From assembly GCA_041737835.1 (NCBI GenBank), contig JBGSQY010000051.1: DNA of 64,000 nt; one strand, given 5' to 3'. The position numbers were made by a program, and so were the translations under genes. The notes under the pieces are model-generated. The model ran no database searches. It was not told where the DNA came from and was given only the letters and a program-made list of their open reading frames with translations. Below are positions 59,830-64,000 of this stretch, in pieces; position 1 is the first letter of the stretch, and each line of letters starts with the position of its first letter. The stretch is from Bythopirellula sp041737835 (GTDB taxonomy: Bacteria; Planctomycetota; Planctomycetia; Pirellulales; Lacipirellulaceae).

Positions 59830-60513
59830 TTAGTGTGGATGGACGGTGTTGAAAATGCGGTCACCGGCGTCGCCTAGCCCCGGGACAATGTATTTGCGGT
59901 CGTTGAGAATCGGATCGACCACGCAGACAAAAATTTGTGCCTCTGGAAATTCCGCCGCCACGGCATCGACCCCTGCTTGTGAAGCGATCAGTGAAACGAC
60001 CTTCACTTGCTTCACGCCCCAAGCCCGCAAGGTCGTGAGCGCCGCCATGACCGAGCCCCCCGTGGCCAACATCGGATCGAGCACAATCGCGACGTCGACC
60101 GGTGACTTCTCCGGCAACTTGTCGTAATAGCGCACCGGCTGGGCCGTTTCCTCGTCGCGGTACAAACCCAAGTGCCACACTTCCGCCGTGGGAACCAAAT
60201 CCAACACGGGATCCACCATTCCCAATCCAGCACGCAGAATAGGGATCAACCCCACGCGCTCGGCCAACTCGACGCCATCGGTTTCTTCGAGCGGCGTCTC
60301 CACGCGGGTCTGTTCGAGACTTAAATCCTTCGTGGCTTCGTACGCAATCAGCGCGGCGAGTCGCCGAACCGACGCCCGAAACAACGAGGGGTGAGTGAAC
60401 TTGTTCCGCAGCTTGGTGAGATGCACTTGCACAAGCGGGTGATCGACCACGGTCACGCCGCCGATTTGGCTGGCCGGGAGGTCCATAGATTTGTCCAAGG
60501 TACTGCTGGGCAT
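59830..60513 (-). CDS. upp: uracil phosphoribosyltransferase
   Basis: 227 residues; the family is about 210. Conserved: HPLVQVHLTKLRNKFT, PILRAGLGMVDPVLDLVP, LGLYRDEETAQPVRYYDKLPE, and the PRPP loop VLDPMLATGGSVMAAL (about residue 141-156), ending YIVPGLGDAGDRIF. It makes UMP from uracil. It is the first gene of the minus-strand set upp-nupC-hpt, completing the salvage cluster. Confidence 0.95.
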   Translation of the reverse strand: MPSSTLDKSMDLPASQIGGVTVVDHPLVQVHLTKLRNKFTHPSLFRASVRRLAALIAYEATKDLSLEQTRVETPLEETDGVELAERVGLIPILRAGLGMVDPVLDLVPTAEVWHLGLYRDEETAQPVRYYDKLPEKSPVDVAIVLDPMLATGGSVMAALTTLRAWGVKQVKVVSLIASQAGVDAVAAEFPEAQIFVCVVDPILNDRKYIVPGLGDAGDRIFNTVHPH

Positions 60514-60662
60514 GGGGAAATCCTCGACAACGGGCGGAGGTGCACGAGTGGCCCCATTCTAATCGTGCGATTCTGCGGTGAAAAGCAGCAATGGCCGCGA
60601 TTCAATGAATCGCTGAAATCCGCAACTCGTGGAGTCGTGGCAATCAACACCAACGCTACACT

Positions 60663-61508
60663 TTAACCCACCTGGCAATGCTCGATCATCTCGGCGGGGG
60701 TGCAGACATAGCTCACCACGAACGGCCCGAACTCAGCATAGCGGGCACTCGCTTCGTCGAAGCGCATCCGGTAGACGATGTCTTTGAGATACTCAGGCTT
60801 GGTCGCCCAGAGCGTGACGCCCCATTCCCAGTCGTCGAGCCCCAAACCAACGGTGATGAGCTGGCTCACTTTCCCCGCAAAGGCCATCCCGCTGCGGGCG
60901 TGCTCGCTCATCAAATGGTTGCGATCTTCCTTGGAGAGCGTGAACCAGTTCTCGCCCACTTTGCGCTTCTTGTTCATCGGATAGAAGCACGTGTTGGGAT
61001 ACGCCGGGAAGTCGGGCGTGAGCCGCTGCTTGTTCATCCCTGCCAAGCGATTGGCATAGCCTTCGACCTTCGCCGCGTAGGTGGGGCTGTCGGCCGTTTC
61101 CCCTTCGGCAATCAAACGCTGACCGAATTGCTCGACCGAGGGAACATATTCGCTAATCTCGGTCATCGAAACAAACGAGTAGCCGGGAATGAGCGCCTGG
61201 CCCAAGGGCGATGCGAGAAGTCGTTGATTGACCCGTTCCACTTTCAATGGATCGGGATCCATCAGCATCAAACCGAAATCGGCCTTGTGGCCACTGACCA
61301 GCGACGTTTGCAATCGCAGCGGAGCGTCTTCAGCCGCGGGGTCTAGTGCTGCAATTATTGCGGCAGTGGCTGCGGAGCGTTCCGCTCGGTCCATCCGCGC
61401 GAGAGCGGCGCGATTCCACGAGTAGTAGAGATGGCTGCAATGCCATCCGCCCGCGGCAGGCGCTAAAGAGATCTCGGTAGGAGTTGAAGTAACGTGCGGG
61501 CGGCTCAT
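60663..61508 (-). CDS. hemQ: HemQ-like chlorite-dismutase family protein (coproheme decarboxylase)
   Basis: About 281 residues from the ATG at 61508 (MSRPHVTSTPTE); an upstream start at 61568 adds 20 residues not typical of the family. The family blocks are FGLMLMDPDPLKVERVNQRLLAS, YPMNKKRKVGENWFTLSKEDRNHLMSEHARSGMAFAGKVSQL and WEWGVTLWATKPEYLKDIVYRMRFDEASARYAEFGPF. YPMNKKR contains the Tyr and Lys of the HemQ active site and SEHARSG the proximal His. It turns coproheme into haem b in the coproporphyrin-dependent route used by Planctomycetes. Confidence 0.92.
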   Translation of the reverse strand: MSRPHVTSTPTEISLAPAAGGWHCSHLYYSWNRAALARMDRAERSAATAAIIAALDPAAEDAPLRLQTSLVSGHKADFGLMLMDPDPLKVERVNQRLLASPLGQALIPGYSFVSMTEISEYVPSVEQFGQRLIAEGETADSPTYAAKVEGYANRLAGMNKQRLTPDFPAYPNTCFYPMNKKRKVGENWFTLSKEDRNHLMSEHARSGMAFAGKVSQLITVGLGLDDWEWGVTLWATKPEYLKDIVYRMRFDEASARYAEFGPFVVSYVCTPAEMIEHCQVG

Positions 61509-61714
61509 GATGGCTAAGTCGACGAAGCAATTGGAGCAAGTGAGCAAAATCAGTCCGCATCGTAACAAATCTCCCGTAATGGTGGTAAGGGGTTAGAAAG
61601 TTCGAGGCAAGATCCACTCAACGCAGGACAAGGAGCGTATCTACTTTTGTGTACGCAGAATTCAAGGATTTGTTGGCTGCACAAGTTCATTCCTTGCGCA
61701 AGTTGCTGAGAAAA

Positions 61715-61864
61715 GCCATAAACACGGCGACAGCCGTCAGAGAAGAGCGCCATCCCAGCGGCGATCACGTAATCGATGCCGCCACATTTAACGGGATTGG
61801 CTTCGACACGCCCGGCTAACCGCCGCAGCGTGCGATGCACGGCACTGTTGCCCTCGAAATGCAT
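61715..61864 (-). pseudogene. remnant of an AbiEii-type nucleotidyltransferase N-terminus
   Basis: The frame starting at 61864 reads MHFEGNSAVHRTLRRLAGRV...GGIDYVIAAGMALFSDGCRR. This matches the N-terminal block of nucleotidyltransferase-fold proteins found in Planctomycetes (xSAVHxTLRxLAxRL...IPYAIVGGMALxxHGxRR). The next part should contain the catalytic DVD motif but does not, and the frame loses likeness after about residue 50. The rest of the gene has been deleted. Parent proteins are often toxin or defence components. Confidence 0.5.
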
Positions 61865-62007
61865 GCTTCCCTCGATGAGGGCCCAGTTGAGATCGCCATT
61901 AAGTGGGCTTTCGTAACTCTGCATATCTTTAATTTTAATTCGGCTCCTCGGGTTGGCTAGTTAACGAAAAGCAAAATCTTAATAGGATTCGTTAATTGTC
62001 TTCATCC

Positions 62008-62067
62008 TAGCCGCAGGCGGCAGCCAGCGGTGGTAACTTGTAAACCGTTGGCTCCCGCCTGCGGCTA
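62008..62067. repeat. 24-bp imperfect palindrome (TAGCCGCAGGCGG type)
   Basis: TAGCCGCAGGCGG plus CAGCCAGCGGT (62008-62031) pairs with ACCGTTGGCTC plus CCGCCTGCGGCTA (62044-62067), with a few mismatches and a 12-nt loop. It resembles dispersed palindromic elements seen in planctomycete intergenic regions. It lies 11 bp after the stop of the minus-strand gene ending at 62079, where it could also end transcripts. Confidence 0.6.
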
Positions 62068-62078
62068 AGATAAGAGCG

Positions 62079-62564
62079 TTAAGTAGTCACCTCCACCACG
62101 GCTCGATCAAAATCTTCAACCAAACGGGCGAGCACCTCATGCGTCAACGTCGCGGGCACGATCGCCCGTGGGTTCGCCGGTTGCTTCTCATAGCGGCACA
62201 ACGACACACACCCGCCACGGCGTAGGGTGAGCTCGTAGTACTTCAGCCCGTTATCATCTTTATGGGGGGGATTGCTGCGCATCTGCACCACACACCCCGT
62301 CGCATCGATTTCAATAGGCGAAATCGGTTCGAGCAAATAGGTCACCCGCAGGCACAGCGCCCGACTAGCTGCTTGCAGTTTCGCGATATCGGCGTGGGCA
62401 AGTTCCGCTGTTTCCAGCGTGAAATCACACACCGAAGCACTCAGGCCATCACACTGCTCGACGCGGCACTTCACGGTACGCGGTCCATCCGTTGCCACGA
62501 CACGCTGCTGTGTCTGCCCGATGAGTTTGCGTAATTCCTGCAAGAAATCGTCGCGGAGTTTCAT
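62079..62564 (-). CDS. small protein coupled to SpoVR, function unknown
   Basis: 161 residues, soluble, no signal. A possible helix at the start (KLRDDFLQELRKLIGQTQQRVV), then mostly beta pattern (KCRVEQCDGLSASVCDFTLETAEL, YYELTLRRGGCVSLCRYEKQ) and a C-terminal helix. It contains six cysteines. No family recognised. The start ATG overlaps the SpoVR stop by 4 bp, so it is translated with SpoVR and may act with it. Confidence 0.65.
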   Translation of the reverse strand: MKLRDDFLQELRKLIGQTQQRVVATDGPRTVKCRVEQCDGLSASVCDFTLETAELAHADIAKLQAASRALCLRVTYLLEPISPIEIDATGCVVQMRSNPPHKDDNGLKYYELTLRRGGCVSLCRYEKQPANPRAIVPATLTHEVLARLVEDFDRAVVEVTT

Positions 62565-64000
62565 ATCCCCCCCTCCGCTTCGTCGAGCAAATCAATCATG
62601 TCTCCTTTTTCGATCTCGTGGTCCGAACCGTCAAAGGACAGTACGGTGCGGGTCTCTTCCAGACACGTTTCTAAATGGACCGGCCGGCCCCAAATCCGCT
62701 GCAAATTTTCGAGCGTGTCGCGGGCGTAATCCATCTGCAACTCGACACCCGAGAATTTGTGTTCCAGATACAACTCGCCACGGTTTTTGTAATTGCCGTC
62801 AACCACGGCGATCCTCGGTCGGCCGCGATTGGTCAGACTTTCGAGCAGTTGCTGTTTGACCTTGGGAAACTCCCGGCTCTCGATCTCATAGACGTCGCTG
62901 CGCGTGTTGTAACCAAAACGAAACAGTTTGTGCTCGCGAACGAATTCCAACGTCAAAAATTCGTCGATAAACGTCAGGTCATTGTGAATCTGACGAACCT
63001 CAAAAATCTTTTTGCGGCCCAACCCCGCATCGGTGTTCCAGGTTTCGCGGACTCGGTGGTCGTCACAATTTTCGTACTCCGAACCAAATGCGCCTCGATT
63101 CCAGCGATCTTCAATGTTGCGGAACAGTTCTATACCCACCTTATAGGGATTCAACTGCGTAGGCGAACTCGCCAGCGTGCCACTGTGATGGTCGCAGTAA
63201 TTAATAATGTCGGCCCCGGTCAGCCCCTGACGGATCATGATCGTTGAGTGCCAGTAGCTGGCCCAACCTTCGTTCATGATCTTGGTCTGCGCCTGCGGAG
63301 CGAAGTAATACGACTCATCGCGCAAAATCGCCAACACGTCGGCCTGCCAACTATTGAGGGGCGCGTGCTCCAGCAGGAACAACATCACGTCTCGTTCCGG
63401 CCGCTCGGGAAATTTGCGCACCGGTGGAGCTTCTTCATCTTCTTCGGCCTGCATCCGATGCCGAGGATTTATGAACGCATCCATGTAATCCTTAGCCTCA
63501 AACCTCGCCGGGCCACGTCGTTCTTCCTTGGCATCGCCGTGAAAGTCGTAGCGGCTTTTATCGTCGCGGCGGCGGATGAACGGCGAGTGAATATCGATCA
63601 AGTCCTCGATGCTCAGGCAGGTGTCGATAAAGCTTTCCACCTTTTCGATCCCGACTTCGTCCATGTAGCGGCGAATCCGGTTACCGTGATTCGCCATCTC
63701 GTCCATCATCTTGCGGCTGGTGTGGGCAAACCACTGATTGTTCTTGAAGAAGTCGCAATGCCCATACACGTGAGCCATCACCAGCTTCTGGTCGATCAAG
63801 CCGTTGCTCCGCATCAAGTAGGCGTAGCACGGATTGTTGTTGATGACCATCTCGTAGATTTTTTGCAGCCCGTAGTGATAGCCCTTGCTGAGCTGCTCGT
63901 ACTCCATCCCAAACCGCCAGTGCGGATAGCGCGTGGGAAAACCACCGCGAGCGGCGATTGCGTTCAGCTGATCGGCGTCGATCAACTCGAATATTGTCGG
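62561..64000 (-). CDS. SpoVR family protein (5' end beyond window)
   Basis: The frame is open to the right edge (codons PTIFE precede LIDADQLNAIAARGGFPTRYPHWRFG), so the N-terminus lies outside; the TTG at 63985 is not a real start. About 479 residues are present. SpoVR hallmarks: GMEYEQLSKGYHYGLQKIYEMVINNNPCYAYLM, MAHVYGHCDFFKNNQWFAHTSRKM, QTKIMNEGWASYWHSTIMI (HExx-like metal region) and NPYKVGIELFRNIEDRW. The family was named from Bacillus cortex formation but is widespread in non-sporulators, often with a YhbH/DUF444 gene and PrkA kinase; those would lie to the right. Confidence 0.93.
   Translation of the reverse strand, partial: PTIFELIDADQLNAIAARGGFPTRYPHWRFGMEYEQLSKGYHYGLQKIYEMVINNNPCYAYLMRSNGLIDQKLVMAHVYGHCDFFKNNQWFAHTSRKMMDEMANHGNRIRRYMDEVGIEKVESFIDTCLSIEDLIDIHSPFIRRRDDKSRYDFHGDAKEERRGPARFEAKDYMDAFINPRHRMQAEEDEEAPPVRKFPERPERDVMLFLLEHAPLNSWQADVLAILRDESYYFAPQAQTKIMNEGWASYWHSTIMIRQGLTGADIINYCDHHSGTLASSPTQLNPYKVGIELFRNIEDRWNRGAFGSEYENCDDHRVRETWNTDAGLGRKKIFEVRQIHNDLTFIDEFLTLEFVREHKLFRFGYNTRSDVYEIESREFPKVKQQLLESLTNRGRPRIAVVDGNYKNRGELYLEHKFSGVELQMDYARDTLENLQRIWGRPVHLETCLEETRTVLSFDGSDHEIEKGDMIDLLDEAEGGI

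Larger units (their letters stand above)
61509..62078. other. intergenic region with gene remnant and palindrome
   Basis: This 570-bp gap lies between hemQ and the SpoVR partner gene, all on the minus strand. It holds a nucleotidyltransferase remnant (61715-61864) and a long inverted repeat (62008-62067), listed separately. A 124-residue frame spans 61550-61924, but only its middle has family likeness. Confidence 0.5.

Noticed and set aside
61550..61924. Complete 124-residue gene
   Set aside because: Only residues 21-70 resemble a family N-terminus; the tail is unrelated and the catalytic region is missing, so it is called a remnant.

Overview
The window reads as chromosome of a Planctomycete, most likely Pirellulales. 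Evidence: paired DUF1592/DUF1552 genes, a DUF1559 prepilin-like protein with an H-x9-DG C-terminus, PEP-CTERM and dockerin-like ends, a DUF4332-bearing ATPase, a LamG protein, weak Shine-Dalgarno signals with some TTG/GTG starts, and a 16S rRNA 5' end lying alone with its own promoter. No tRNA gene, CRISPR array, insertion sequence or phage was seen. Most of the window is ordinary chromosomal sequence. The accessory signals are an AT-rich patch (about 46.5-48.6 kb), several inverted-repeat elements and one gene remnant.

Layout. 0-0.9 kb: 5' end of a minus-strand 16S gene with leader and promoter. 0.9-10.6 kb: winged-helix AAA+ ATPase, DUF1592/DUF1552 pair, LamG plus cysteine-peptidase-like protein, Zn alcohol dehydrogenase, flavin amine oxidase. 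10.7-15 kb: zinc-ribbon/PilZ protein and a prpD-prpB-prpC methylcitrate-cycle operon. 15-20 kb: SMC-like ATPase with DUF4332 domains, PEP-CTERM metalloprotease, Ogt. 20-29 kb: histidine kinase plus NtrC-like regulator that lacks GAFTGA, prepilin-like protein, lipoprotein, HTTM membrane protein, TlpA-like thioredoxin, CheY-like receiver. 29-35.5 kb: DinB protein, internally duplicated membrane protein, desaturase, Gfo/Idh/MocA oxidoreductase behind a strong sigma-54 promoter match, cytochrome bd oxidase. 35.5-39 kb: a Mur-like locus (MurG-like, a lone MurF C-terminal-like domain, MurE-like) whose members keep the fold but have lost key residues, with a highly structured intergenic segment between them. 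39-46.5 kb: HTH-PTS IIA protein, pseudo-receiver protein, ImmA/IrrE-like protein, RimO, PgsA, CPBP protease, IspG. 46.5-49 kb: AT-rich patch with a cysteine-rich secreted protein and a SERAC1-like lipoprotein lipase, then a chagasin-like inhibitor. 49-60.5 kb: flavin reductase and a nucleoside/nucleobase salvage region (deaminase, AMP nucleosidase, secreted EEP hydrolase, DeoC, two tandem purine nucleoside phosphorylases, pyrimidine nucleoside phosphorylase, DUF2254, Cdd, then HPRT, NupC, UPRT on the other strand). 60.6-64 kb: HemQ-like protein, a nucleotidyltransferase remnant, and a SpoVR gene running off the right edge with a coupled small gene.

How the genes work together. The salvage region forms a coherent pathway: NupC imports nucleosides, Cdd deaminates cytidine, the phosphorylases release bases and (deoxy)ribose-1-phosphate, AMP nucleosidase releases adenine, HPRT and UPRT recover bases, and DeoC feeds deoxyribose-5-phosphate to central metabolism. 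No phosphopentomutase lies in the window. The prp operon oxidises propionyl-CoA to pyruvate and succinate. The most unusual parts are the degenerate Mur-like locus with its structured intergenic RNA candidate, the response regulator without its sigma-54 contact loop, and the two purine phosphorylases that differ at the base-specificity residue.
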